The position numbers and the translations under genes are program-made. The notes under the pieces are model-generated. The model did no database searches, was not told where the DNA came from, and saw only the letters and a list, made by a program, of their open reading frames with translations. This document shows positions 37,767 to 46,300 of a stretch of DNA of 64,000 bases, in pieces (the first letter of the stretch is position 1; each line of letters starts with the position of its first letter). The DNA comes from Ideonella paludis (lineage in GTDB: Bacteria; Pseudomonadota; Gammaproteobacteria; Burkholderiales; Burkholderiaceae_C). The stretch is taken from contig NZ_JAGQDG010000001.1 in assembly GCF_018069865.1 (NCBI RefSeq), forward strand, positions 124,001 through 188,000, given 5' to 3'.

Positions 37767-38663
37767 TCAGCGGAAGACCACCGTGCGGTGGCCATTGAGC
37801 AAGACACGGCGCTCCACATGCCAGCGCACGGCACGGGCCAGCACCACGCATTCCACGTCGCGGCCCACGGCGGTCAGGTCGTCCGCCGAGAGCGAATGCT
37901 CCACCCGCGCCACATCCTGCTCGATGATGGGGCCCTCGTCCAAGTCCGGCGTCACGTAGTGGGCGGTGGCACCGATCAGCTTCACCCCACGCGCATGGGC
38001 TTGGTAGTAAGGCTTGGCGCCCTTGAAGCTGGGCAAGAAGCTGTGGTGGATGTTGATGGCGCGCCCGGCCAAATGCTGGCAGAACTCGGGCGAGAGGATT
38101 TGCATATAGCGGGCCAACACCACGAGGTCCACGTCGTGCTCGTCGATCAAGCGCTCAACCTGTTGCTCCTGGGCGCGCTTGGTGGCGGCGTCCGAGCCCG
38201 TCGGCAGCGGCAGGTGGTGAAAGGCAATGCCATAGCTGGCAGCCAGGTCCGCAAAAGTGGTGTGGTTGGAGACGATGGCCGGAATGTCCACCGGCAGCTG
38301 GCCGCTCTTCCAGCGGAACAGCAGATCATTCAGGCAATGGCCGTGCTGACTCACCATCAACAAGACCTTGGGTCGGTCACTCACGGCATGGAACTTCACC
38401 GCCATGCTGAATTGCGTGCGCACATGGCCGAACAACTGCGCCAAGGTGCGGGCATCAGCCAGATGGGCCGGCGCCTCAAAGTGCACGCGCATGAAGAACA
38501 AGCCCGTGGAGCCCTCGCCTTGCACGTCGCCAAACTGCTGTGAGTCGATGATGTTGCAACCTGCTTGATAGAGCAGGCCAGAGACGCTGTGAACAATGCC
38601 CTTGGTATCGGGGCAGGACAGGGTGAGGATGAATTCGAGCGCGCGCGCGGGGGATTGAGGCAT
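37767..38663 (-). CDS. purU: Formyltetrahydrofolate deformylase
   Basis: A 298-aa cytosolic enzyme that hydrolyses 10-formyl-THF to formate and THF, balancing one-carbon pools. The N-terminal ACT domain (LTLSCPDTKGIVHSVSGLLYQAGCNI) is followed by the formyltransferase fold. The catalytic Asn/His/Asp triad lies in NIHHSFLPSFKGA and GATAHYVTPDLDEGPII. The longer frame to 38729 is not used; the ATG at 38663 gives the standard start. It heads a four-gene operon and is divergent from the ppx gene. Confidence 0.95.
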   Translation of the reverse strand: MPQSPARALEFILTLSCPDTKGIVHSVSGLLYQAGCNIIDSQQFGDVQGEGSTGLFFMRVHFEAPAHLADARTLAQLFGHVRTQFSMAVKFHAVSDRPKVLLMVSQHGHCLNDLLFRWKSGQLPVDIPAIVSNHTTFADLAASYGIAFHHLPLPTGSDAATKRAQEQQVERLIDEHDVDLVVLARYMQILSPEFCQHLAGRAINIHHSFLPSFKGAKPYYQAHARGVKLIGATAHYVTPDLDEGPIIEQDVARVEHSLSADDLTAVGRDVECVVLARAVRWHVERRVLLNGHRTVVFR

Positions 38664-38782
38664 GGTGGCCGCATTGTACGAAGGCCGCCTTGCGTGACCA
38701 TTGCGCGACAAGGCCTGGCCTCGGTGCACACCGGGCAGACCGGTGTAGCAGCTCCCTCATGAAGCAGCGGCACAATCGCGCC

Positions 38783-40291
38783 ATGCCTTACCACAGCGCC
38801 TCCCTTTTCAGCCGCGATGCCCTGGCCGCCATCGACATGGGTTCCAACAGCTTTCGGCTGGAGATCGGTACCGTGCGCGATGGCCGCTACAAGCGCCTGC
38901 AGTACATCAAAGAAACCGTGCGCCTGGGCGCCGGCCTGGACGCCCAAGGCCACTTGACCGAAGCCGCCATGCAGCGCGGCTTGGCCTGCCTGCAGCAGTT
39001 TGCTCAAGCCCTGCAAGGCATGCCGGCCGCCCGCGTGCGCGCCGTGGCCACCCAAACCCTGCGCGAGGCGCGCAACCGCAACGCCTTTTTGGCCCGCGCC
39101 CAAGAGGCGCTGGGCTACTCCATTGAAGTGATTTCTGGGCGCGAAGAGGCTCGGCTCATTTATGCGGGTGTGGCCTTCTTGCAGCCGTCCAACCGGCGCC
39201 GCTTGGTGGTGGACATTGGCGGGCGCTCGACCGAGATGATCTTAGGCGCCGGGCGCACGCCCAGCACCGCCGAGTCCTTCGGCATTGGCAGCGTCAGTCT
39301 GTCCATGCGCTATTTTGCGGAGGGGCGCTTCACCCCTGAAGCCTTTCGCGCCGCCCAGATTGCAGCGGGGGCCGAGCTTGAAGAAGCCCTCGCCCCTTTC
39401 AACCCCCGCCGCTGGGATGAAGCCCTGGGCTCCTCCGGCACGGCGGGTGCCGTCTCCGAAGTGCTGGAAGCCTGCGGCGTGACGGATGGCTGCATCACCC
39501 CAGAGAGCCTGCGCTGGCTGATCGAGCGCTGCCTGGAGGCCGGCCATGTCGATGCGCTGGACCTGCCAGGCCTCAAGCCCGACCGGCGCGCCGTGATTGG
39601 CGGGGGCCTGTGCATCCTCTACACCCTGGCCACCCACTTCGGCATTGCCGCCATGCAGCCCGCCAAGGGCGCCCTGCGCCAGGGGGTGATCATCGACCTG
39701 CATGAGCGCCTGCGTGCGCTGCGCCAACCCGAGGCCGAAGACTTGCGCGACACCGCCGTGGCGGGCCTGTTGGAGCGCTTTGGCGCGGATGCGGCGCAAG
39801 CCCAACGCGTGCGCAAGGTGGCACTCGCGCTGTTCGATCAAGCCTGCCCCAAGGCCGACCCCGAGCGCCGGCACGAGCTGCGCTGGGCCGCGGATCTGCA
39901 TGAGATCGGCATGACCGTCTCGCACCACGACCACCACCGCCACAGCGCCTACATCGTCGCCCATGCCGACATTGCCGGCTTCTCGCAAAGCCAGCAGCAG
40001 CAACTCAGCCAGCTCATCCTGGGCCAGCGCGGCGGCTTGCGCAAACTAGGCGCCGTCGTGGAAGACCCCTTGCGCGCCTTGCAGGTGATGTGTTTGCGGT
40101 TGGCCGTGATCAAGTGCCACGCGCGCGGCGAGGTCACCGAGAAAGCCCTGCGGCTGCAGGCTCGCAGCGGCGTCGCCGACCTGAGCTACAGCACAGCATG
40201 GGCTGACAGCCACCCCCGCACGGTCCACCTTCTGCATGAGGAAGCCGCCGCGTGGGCCCGTGAGCGAGTGCTGCAACTGACCTTGCCTTGA
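38783..40291 (+). CDS. ppx: Ppx/GppA exopolyphosphatase
   Basis: A 502-aa enzyme of the ASKHA fold that removes phosphate from polyphosphate or pppGpp. Phosphate-1 loop AAIDMGSNSFRLEIG (15-29) and phosphate-2 loop VVDIGGRSTEMIL are present. The C-terminal half is an HD-like helical domain (AADLHEIGMTVSHHDHHRHS), as in long-form Ppx. The ATG at 38783 is chosen; an in-frame ATG at 38759 would add eight residues. Its stop is 10 bases from the convergent amylase gene. Confidence 0.92.
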   Translation: MPYHSASLFSRDALAAIDMGSNSFRLEIGTVRDGRYKRLQYIKETVRLGAGLDAQGHLTEAAMQRGLACLQQFAQALQGMPAARVRAVATQTLREARNRNAFLARAQEALGYSIEVISGREEARLIYAGVAFLQPSNRRRLVVDIGGRSTEMILGAGRTPSTAESFGIGSVSLSMRYFAEGRFTPEAFRAAQIAAGAELEEALAPFNPRRWDEALGSSGTAGAVSEVLEACGVTDGCITPESLRWLIERCLEAGHVDALDLPGLKPDRRAVIGGGLCILYTLATHFGIAAMQPAKGALRQGVIIDLHERLRALRQPEAEDLRDTAVAGLLERFGADAAQAQRVRKVALALFDQACPKADPERRHELRWAADLHEIGMTVSHHDHHRHSAYIVAHADIAGFSQSQQQQLSQLILGQRGGLRKLGAVVEDPLRALQVMCLRLAVIKCHARGEVTEKALRLQARSGVADLSYSTAWADSHPRTVHLLHEEAAAWARERVLQLTLP

Positions 40292-40301
40292 GGCCGCCAC
40301 C

Positions 40302-43004
40302 TCACGGCAAAGTCAACGGCCCTACTTGATCCATCCACAGCGGGCCTTGGGCATCGCCGCCGCCATCGCCAAAGCTGTGGCTGCGCGGCTGGCTGAACAG
40401 CGCGCGGTAGCCGCCATCCCAATCCCAGGTATTGATCCAGACGCGAGCACCCTTCAGCGACGCGCGCTGCCCCAGCGCCGAAGCTGGCAACGTCAAGTGG
40501 ATCGTGTGCGTGGCCGCATCCACGCGCAGCGCGGCAGCCGGTGCGATGGCTCGGCCCTCGGAGGTGGCGCTGGCGCCCTCGTGCGAGAACAAGGCATTCG
40601 ACCACCCGCCCACCCGCAGGCGCCGGTGCCAGCGCATGCCCTCGGGCAGCGTGCCGCGCTGCAGCGGCATGACGGTGGCGCCGCCCGGCTCATCAGGCAG
40701 CTCGATGAAGGCCGTCAGCATCACATGGTCAAAGCCCAGCGCGGGGCTCCATGAGCGGGTGATTTCGTTCATCTGAATGCTCAGGCGCAAGGCGCCGCTC
40801 GCCACCTCGGCACGCACCTGGCGGATGTCGGCTTGGGCATGCGGCCCCCAGCTCGGGTCGGTGGGGTAGACATAGCGGCCCGTAGGCCCTCGGTCGTCGC
40901 CCTTCGGGTCCTCCACATCCAAAGCGGTTTGCCAGGGCAGCTTCACGTTGAACATCAGGGGAGGCGACAGCTGCTGGCGCCCTGGGTGCCAGAGCACCGC
41001 CCGGTGCGCAATGGCCGGGTCAATCATGGCCGAGGTGTCCACCCGCGCTTGCCAGCGGCCATCGGGCTGCGGGCTCACGCTTTGAGCCTGCGAGAGATCG
41101 CCATCCACCACCCACAGCCAGCCCGACTCTGGGCTGGCACCTTGGCCCTGCACCTCAAAGGCGCCGCTGACCGTGCGCACGGCCTCTTGCCCGTCGATGC
41201 GCGGACCCGCGCTGGGCGCCACGGCCGCAGCTCCTGCCGCGCCCCCCGGCACCAAGCGCCACACCAAGCCGCTATGGGGCGGCAGGGTCAAGTGCGCTTG
41301 GCCTTGGGCATTCACCGTGAAGGAGGCGGGCATGCCGTCCAAGCCGTACAGCGCCTCCAGCCGCTGGCCCGCCGGCAGGCCGAGCGCCAGGCTATCGACC
41401 AAGACCGGATACGGCGCGGTGTTGAAGGCCACCACTGCGACATCCGCCCCGTGCACCATCTTGTAGACCAAAGCCCCCGGCCCATTCGCTTGCTGCGTCA
41501 GCACCGTGGGCACACCGCGCCGCAACACGCTGTGCGCCTTGCGCAAGGCGGTGAGCCCCGCAATGCGCTGGTAGAGCGGGTGTGCGGTGTCGAACTGGTC
41601 TTTGCCGTCGGGCCGGGCCGCCGCAAACATGGGCGTGCGCGGCTGAGCAAAACCTTGCTCGGTGCCGTAATAGAGCACCGGGATGCCCGGCAGCGTCATC
41701 AGTGCCAGCAGGTGTTGCTCCAGCCCGCGCACTGAGGTGCCGGCCAAGGCGCGATCGACATCATGGTTGTCCACAAAGCTGGGCATCCAGTGCAGGCGAG
41801 GATGCATCTTGACCATGCGGGTGATGCGGTCCCCCAGCACGGCCGTGGGCGCACCACGCCCAAAAACCTCGGAGCCGCTGCCATAGAGCGGGAAGTTCAG
41901 CATGCCCGGCAGCAGCGCCTCGCCCTTGGGGCCGCTCATGTAGCGCTCGATGCGCTGGGCCTCGCTGTCTTGATAGGGCTTATCGATGGCAAAGCCTTCG
42001 CCAAACAAAAAGAAGTCGCGCCGGCCGGTTTGGCGCGCCACCTGCATCAAGCCCGGTGCCTTGGGGTCTTTGGCGTACAGCAAATCGGCAAAGTAGTCAG
42101 GCGGCACGTAGAACGCCGTGTCCACCCGATAGGCATCCACCCCCACCTCCTTGATCCAATGCGCATAGCTTTGGCGCAGGACACGGCGCACCACCGGGTT
42201 CTCGGTGTTCAAGTCGTCCAAGCCCGCCATCTGATAGTTCAGCAACTGATGCGGGTCTTGGTAGTTGGTGACATCCGTGGTCCAGTGATAGATGCCCGCC
42301 GCACGGTGCTCGGCACGGCGCACATCATTCATGTCGAAAGGCTTCTGCGTCGGCGCGGAGGTGGGGCGCGAGCCCGGGTGCGGCACCCAATGCTGCGCCT
42401 CTTGCCCCGCTGGGGCTCCTGGCTTGATGTAGAAGTAATTGCCGGTGTGGTTGACCACGATGTCTTGCACCAAGTACATGCCACGGCGGTGCAGCGCATC
42501 ACTCAGCAAGCGATAGTCCTGCAGCGTGCCCACATGCGGGTCCACTTTGGTGAAGTCTTGCGCCCAGTAGCCGTGATAGCTGCTGTAGTGCCCATCCCAC
42601 CACTGGTTGAGCACCGGCGGCGTGATCCACAAAGCCGTCGCACCCAGGCCCTGCACATAGCCAAGGCGCTGGCGCAAGCCCTGCAAGTCGCCGCCCTGGT
42701 AGTAGGCCAAGCGGCCCGGCTTGTACACCCCCGCGCCTTGGTCGTTATTGCCGGGGTTGCCATCGGCAAATCGGTCGGTCAGCGCAAAGTAAATGATCTG
42801 GTCGCGCCAATCAGGCGAGGGCACATGCAGGCGCAGGTTCTGTGCGGGCTGAGCCGACAGCACCGCAGGCCCTGCCAACAGCAGCGTCAAGCACGCGCGC
42901 CAGCGACGCAGCACGGGCCACACCACCCGATCCGCACGCTCCCCTCGCCCCGGATACGGCCTGTCGCCGTGAGCCCGTCCGCCCTGCCCAAACTTGGATG
43001 CCAT
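40302..43004 (-). CDS. Secreted GH13 alpha-amylase family enzyme
   Basis: A 900-aa exported glycoside hydrolase. An Arg-rich N-terminus and hydrophobic core ending near ALSAQ form a signal peptide. The GH13 regions are VQDIVVNHT (I), VDAYRVDTAF with the nucleophile Asp (II), FLFGEGFAI with acid/base Glu (III) and FVDNHDVDRAL (IV). After a beta domain, the last 200 residues resemble the glucodextranase C-terminal module (DPKGDDRGPTGRYVYPTD, VWINTWDWDGGYR). The ATG at 43004 has an AGGAG site. It probably cuts starch or pullulan-type glucans outside the inner membrane. An operator-like site lies 76 bases upstream. Confidence 0.92.
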   Translation of the reverse strand: MASKFGQGGRAHGDRPYPGRGERADRVVWPVLRRWRACLTLLLAGPAVLSAQPAQNLRLHVPSPDWRDQIIYFALTDRFADGNPGNNDQGAGVYKPGRLAYYQGGDLQGLRQRLGYVQGLGATALWITPPVLNQWWDGHYSSYHGYWAQDFTKVDPHVGTLQDYRLLSDALHRRGMYLVQDIVVNHTGNYFYIKPGAPAGQEAQHWVPHPGSRPTSAPTQKPFDMNDVRRAEHRAAGIYHWTTDVTNYQDPHQLLNYQMAGLDDLNTENPVVRRVLRQSYAHWIKEVGVDAYRVDTAFYVPPDYFADLLYAKDPKAPGLMQVARQTGRRDFFLFGEGFAIDKPYQDSEAQRIERYMSGPKGEALLPGMLNFPLYGSGSEVFGRGAPTAVLGDRITRMVKMHPRLHWMPSFVDNHDVDRALAGTSVRGLEQHLLALMTLPGIPVLYYGTEQGFAQPRTPMFAAARPDGKDQFDTAHPLYQRIAGLTALRKAHSVLRRGVPTVLTQQANGPGALVYKMVHGADVAVVAFNTAPYPVLVDSLALGLPAGQRLEALYGLDGMPASFTVNAQGQAHLTLPPHSGLVWRLVPGGAAGAAAVAPSAGPRIDGQEAVRTVSGAFEVQGQGASPESGWLWVVDGDLSQAQSVSPQPDGRWQARVDTSAMIDPAIAHRAVLWHPGRQQLSPPLMFNVKLPWQTALDVEDPKGDDRGPTGRYVYPTDPSWGPHAQADIRQVRAEVASGALRLSIQMNEITRSWSPALGFDHVMLTAFIELPDEPGGATVMPLQRGTLPEGMRWHRRLRVGGWSNALFSHEGASATSEGRAIAPAAALRVDAATHTIHLTLPASALGQRASLKGARVWINTWDWDGGYRALFSQPRSHSFGDGGGDAQGPLWMDQVGPLTLP

Positions 43005-43347
43005 GCCGTCTCCTGTTCTTGAAGGCTGCCATCTTAGTGAACAGTCGCCTCCAGCCGTAAGCCAACCCCTCCTTGGAGATGTACTTTGACTACATTCACC
43101 TTCATCCTGAAGACCAAAATTGCGGCATTGGCGCCACACCAACCCTAGTGCTTTCCCTAGTTAACGGGGAGAAGATTCGTGTAACCCCTAGGAAACAAGC
43201 ACGGAGGCGTCGTGAATTAGGGTTTGCGTCCGCTTCATGTAAATCTAGTTTTGGTACACACTGACCATCGATCCCAGGTCCCCGTGTCGGCTCATGGCCC
43301 TTGGCCGCCACGTTTTATCTCGTTGTTTTCAGCCCCAGGAGGTTTGA
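43005..43347. promoter_or_regulatory. Divergent regulatory region of the maltodextrin locus
   Basis: A non-coding stretch of 343 bases between the amylase (minus) and the TonB-dependent receptor (plus). It holds the operator-like site at 43080-43094. Several copies of a CCCTAG core lie around 43145-43195, one pair being inverted (AACCCTAG near 43142, TTAGGGTT near 43217). An AGGAGG ribosome-binding site stands just before 43348. The AT content is higher than in flanking genes. I see no reliable -35/-10 pair. Confidence 0.55.
43080..43094 (-). promoter_or_regulatory. Operator-like site, copy 1 (amylase/receptor)
   Basis: Read on the minus strand it is TGTAGTCAAAGTACA, an imperfect palindrome. 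It is identical at 13 of 15 positions to the site before malE, and the three flanking bases GAA are shared too. Size and symmetry suit a LacI-type repressor. The protein itself is not in the window. Confidence 0.65.
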
Positions 43348-46191
43348 ATGACCCGCTCTCGCCAAACGCGCAGCCCGCTTGAAGCCGGCCGCCACTCACC
43401 GGCCCTGACCCCCATCGCCGCCGCCTGCTCGGTGCTGATCCTGATCAGCGGCCAGGCCTATGCCCAAGCCGCCGCCTCGACCGAAACCCAGACCGTGACG
43501 GTCAAGGGCATTCGCAAGGGCATTGAGGACGCGATCAACGTCAAGAAGAACTCTGACCAGATCGTCGAAGCCATTTCTGCAGAAGACATCGGCAAGCTGC
43601 CTGATGCATCTGTCGCTGAATCGATTTCCCGCCTCCCTGGCGTGACCGCGCAACGCAGCGCCGTGACCGGCAAATCGCAACAAGTCAGCGTTCGCGGGAT
43701 GTCCCCTGATTTCAACGGCGGCTTGCTCAACGGCCGTGAACAAGCCTCTACAGCAGGCAGCCGTGGTGTGGAATTCGACCAATACCCGTCCGAGCTGTTG
43801 GGCGGCGTGGTGATCTACAAGACCCCAGACGCCAGCTTGGCGGGCCTGGGCTTGTCATCCACCATCGACCTTCAAACCGTCCGCCCTCTGGCCTTCGGTC
43901 AGCGCAATGTGGTGGTGAACTACCGCAAAGAGCATGCCACCAAGGCGGTGAATGAGCCCGGCTTCACCACAGGTGATGGTGACCGCTTCGCCCTGTCGTA
44001 CATCGACCAGTTTGCTGATCGCACCATCGGCGTGGCCCTGGGTCTGACGCAAGCCAAGACCCGTGGCGGCGCACGCGCCAACTTCAACAGCTGGGGCGGC
44101 TGGGCAGCTGACGTGGATTACAACGGCGGCAAAGTGAAGACCCCTGGCGGTTTCACCACCGACATTGAGACGACCGACTCCGAGCGTACCGGTGTGATGG
44201 GCGTGTTCCAGTACAAGCCCAACAAAGAGTTTGAGTCGATCTTGGACCTGTTCTACTCCAAGGGCGATTTCTCCGTGAAGAAGCGGGGCCTGGAAGGCCC
44301 ATTGGGCGGATTGTCTGCTGGTGCAAACGACGTTGGCGGCAAGCTGATCAACGCCACTGTGTCTAACGGCATCGCTACTTCCGGCACGTTTGAAAACTGG
44401 AAGGGTGTGATCCGTAACCACAATGAAGACTACACCGACACCCTGAAGTCGATTGGCTGGGCCAACACCTTGAAGACAGGTGGCTGGACCTTGAAGAGCG
44501 ACCTGTCCTATTCCCAAGTCGTGAAGGACTCCGTTCGCTTTGAAACCACGGCTGGTTTGGCAGGCAACACCTACAACGCCGCCGACACCATTTCCTTCAG
44601 CGGCTTCAATGGCACCAACTTCACGGACGTGAAGTACACCAGCGGCTTGAACTACGCCGACCCTGCCCTGATCAAGCTGACTGACGTTCAAGGTTGGGCA
44701 GGTGGCTCTGCCGCCCAAGCCGGCTACTACGCCAACCCCAAGACCACCGACGACATCACCGCATTGCGCCTGTCGGGCAAGCGTGACCTGAGCTGGGGTC
44801 CTCTGACAGCCGTCGATGTGGGCGTCAACCTTCAAAAGCGCACCAAGGAGCGCGTCACGAATGAGGGCGCATTGCTTGTGAATGGCACTGTTGACGCCAA
44901 TGGCAACTACATCAACCGCTTGGCCGCGGTTGACATGCCCGGTGCAAGCGTGGGTGTTGGCGGCCTGACGGGCATTCCGACCTTGAACTTCAACCCGGTG
45001 GGGACCTTGGGTTCGGTCTACCGCCTGAATCCTTGGACTGACTCGGACATCGTTGGCAAGAGCTGGGGTGTTGAGGAGAAGGTCAACACCTTGATGATCA
45101 AGGGCGACCTAGACTCCACTGTGGCTGGTTTGCCGATTCGCGGCAATGTCGGCCTGCAGATGATCAGCACCAAGCAGACCGGTTTGGGTTATTTGGTGGA
45201 CAAGAACACCTGCAATACTGGCAATCACACCTGCGGCTACACCGCCATCTCTGGCGGTGCAAGCTACAACGACTTCCTGCCTAGCCTCAACCTGACCGCC
45301 GACCTGGGCGGGGATAAAGTGTTGCGCCTTGGGTTGGGTCGAGTGCTGGCACGCGCGAACATGGAAGACATGAAGGCCGGCCTGGACTTCGGCGTGAAGA
45401 ACGATGCACCAGCGCTGGATGGAAGCGGCGGTACAGTGGCGCTGCTGAACGGCTCGGCAGGGAACCCACAACTCAAGCCTTTCCGCGCCAACGCCATCGA
45501 CCTGTCCTTTGAGAAGTACTTTGGCAAGAAGGGCTACGTCAGCGTTGCAGGCTTCCATAAGGAACTGTCCAGCTACATCTTGAGGGTTGCCAAGCCGTTC
45601 GACTACGCGCCCTTCGTTACACCGAACACGGTCGTCCCCCCTTCCGGCACAGTGGGCTGGCTGACTCAGCCGATCAACGGCAGCGGCGGCTCCATCAGCG
45701 GTGTGGAATTGGCCGTCAACGTGCCGTTCTCTCTGCTGACCCCAGCGCTCAATGGCTTCGGTGTTCAGGTGAACTACTCCAACACGTCCAGCTCGCTCAA
45801 GTTGGCTTCGGCCGGCTTCTCGACCCAGAACGTGAGCTCGCCCACCATCCCGCTGCCTGGCCTGTCCAAGGAAGTGACCAATCTGCGCCTGTACTACGAG
45901 AACCATGGTTGGCAGATCGCCGTTGCCGGGCGTAATCGCTCTGCATACTTGGGCTCCATCTCGGACTACCAAGACCAGCAGAAGTACACCTTCATCAAGG
46001 GCGAGACCGTGGTGGACCTGCAGGCCAACTACGAGTTCGAATCGGGTCCGCTGAAAGGCTTGTCGATCTTGGCTCAGGCTAACAACTTGACCAACGAAGA
46101 GTTCGCTCAGTACGACGTCACCTCGGGTGCCACGACAGAGCGTAAGGTCTTCGGCAAGTCCTATCTGTTCGGCGTGAACTACAAGTTCTGA
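43348..46191 (+). CDS. TonB-dependent receptor, probably for maltodextrins
   Basis: A 947-aa outer-membrane receptor. After a signal peptide (about 1-41, ending QAYAQA) comes the plug domain with the typical ISAEDIGKLPDASVAESISRLPGVTAQR (about 77-104) and SVRGMSPDFN. A long beta-barrel follows, ending in the aromatic FGVNYKF. The layout fits large carbohydrate receptors such as the maltodextrin receptor MalA of Caulobacter. Maltodextrin as substrate is inferred from the flanking GH13 and malEFG genes. AGGAGG precedes the ATG. A terminator-like hairpin follows. Confidence 0.92.
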   Translation: MTRSRQTRSPLEAGRHSPALTPIAAACSVLILISGQAYAQAAASTETQTVTVKGIRKGIEDAINVKKNSDQIVEAISAEDIGKLPDASVAESISRLPGVTAQRSAVTGKSQQVSVRGMSPDFNGGLLNGREQASTAGSRGVEFDQYPSELLGGVVIYKTPDASLAGLGLSSTIDLQTVRPLAFGQRNVVVNYRKEHATKAVNEPGFTTGDGDRFALSYIDQFADRTIGVALGLTQAKTRGGARANFNSWGGWAADVDYNGGKVKTPGGFTTDIETTDSERTGVMGVFQYKPNKEFESILDLFYSKGDFSVKKRGLEGPLGGLSAGANDVGGKLINATVSNGIATSGTFENWKGVIRNHNEDYTDTLKSIGWANTLKTGGWTLKSDLSYSQVVKDSVRFETTAGLAGNTYNAADTISFSGFNGTNFTDVKYTSGLNYADPALIKLTDVQGWAGGSAAQAGYYANPKTTDDITALRLSGKRDLSWGPLTAVDVGVNLQKRTKERVTNEGALLVNGTVDANGNYINRLAAVDMPGASVGVGGLTGIPTLNFNPVGTLGSVYRLNPWTDSDIVGKSWGVEEKVNTLMIKGDLDSTVAGLPIRGNVGLQMISTKQTGLGYLVDKNTCNTGNHTCGYTAISGGASYNDFLPSLNLTADLGGDKVLRLGLGRVLARANMEDMKAGLDFGVKNDAPALDGSGGTVALLNGSAGNPQLKPFRANAIDLSFEKYFGKKGYVSVAGFHKELSSYILRVAKPFDYAPFVTPNTVVPPSGTVGWLTQPINGSGGSISGVELAVNVPFSLLTPALNGFGVQVNYSNTSSSLKLASAGFSTQNVSSPTIPLPGLSKEVTNLRLYYENHGWQIAVAGRNRSAYLGSISDYQDQQKYTFIKGETVVDLQANYEFESGPLKGLSILAQANNLTNEEFAQYDVTSGATTERKVFGKSYLFGVNYKF

Positions 46192-46249
46192 TCGACATCA
46201 GGAACACAGGTGTTGATGCCCTAGCGCATAGACACCTCGTATATCCTCG

Positions 46250-46275
46250 CGGGGAGCCTGATGGCTCCCCGTTTT
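46250..46275 (+). terminator. Terminator-like hairpin after the receptor gene
   Basis: A perfect 9-bp stem, CGGGGAGCC (46250-46258) and GGCTCCCCG (46263-46271), with loop TGAT and then TTTT. It lies between the receptor and the halogenase gene, so it may lower expression of the downstream genes relative to the receptor. Confidence 0.75.
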
Positions 46276-46300
46276 CATTGCTTTTGCAAAGGTGTTCGCG

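Noticed and set aside
43238-43258. A possible second operator (TGTA..TACA arms) before the receptor
   Set aside because: Spacing and core differ from the two matching sites, so it does not support the same regulator.
43073-43264. A 63-codon frame in the amylase-receptor spacer
   Set aside because: It spans the operator-like site, has no ribosome-binding site or family features, and ends in random-looking sequence.
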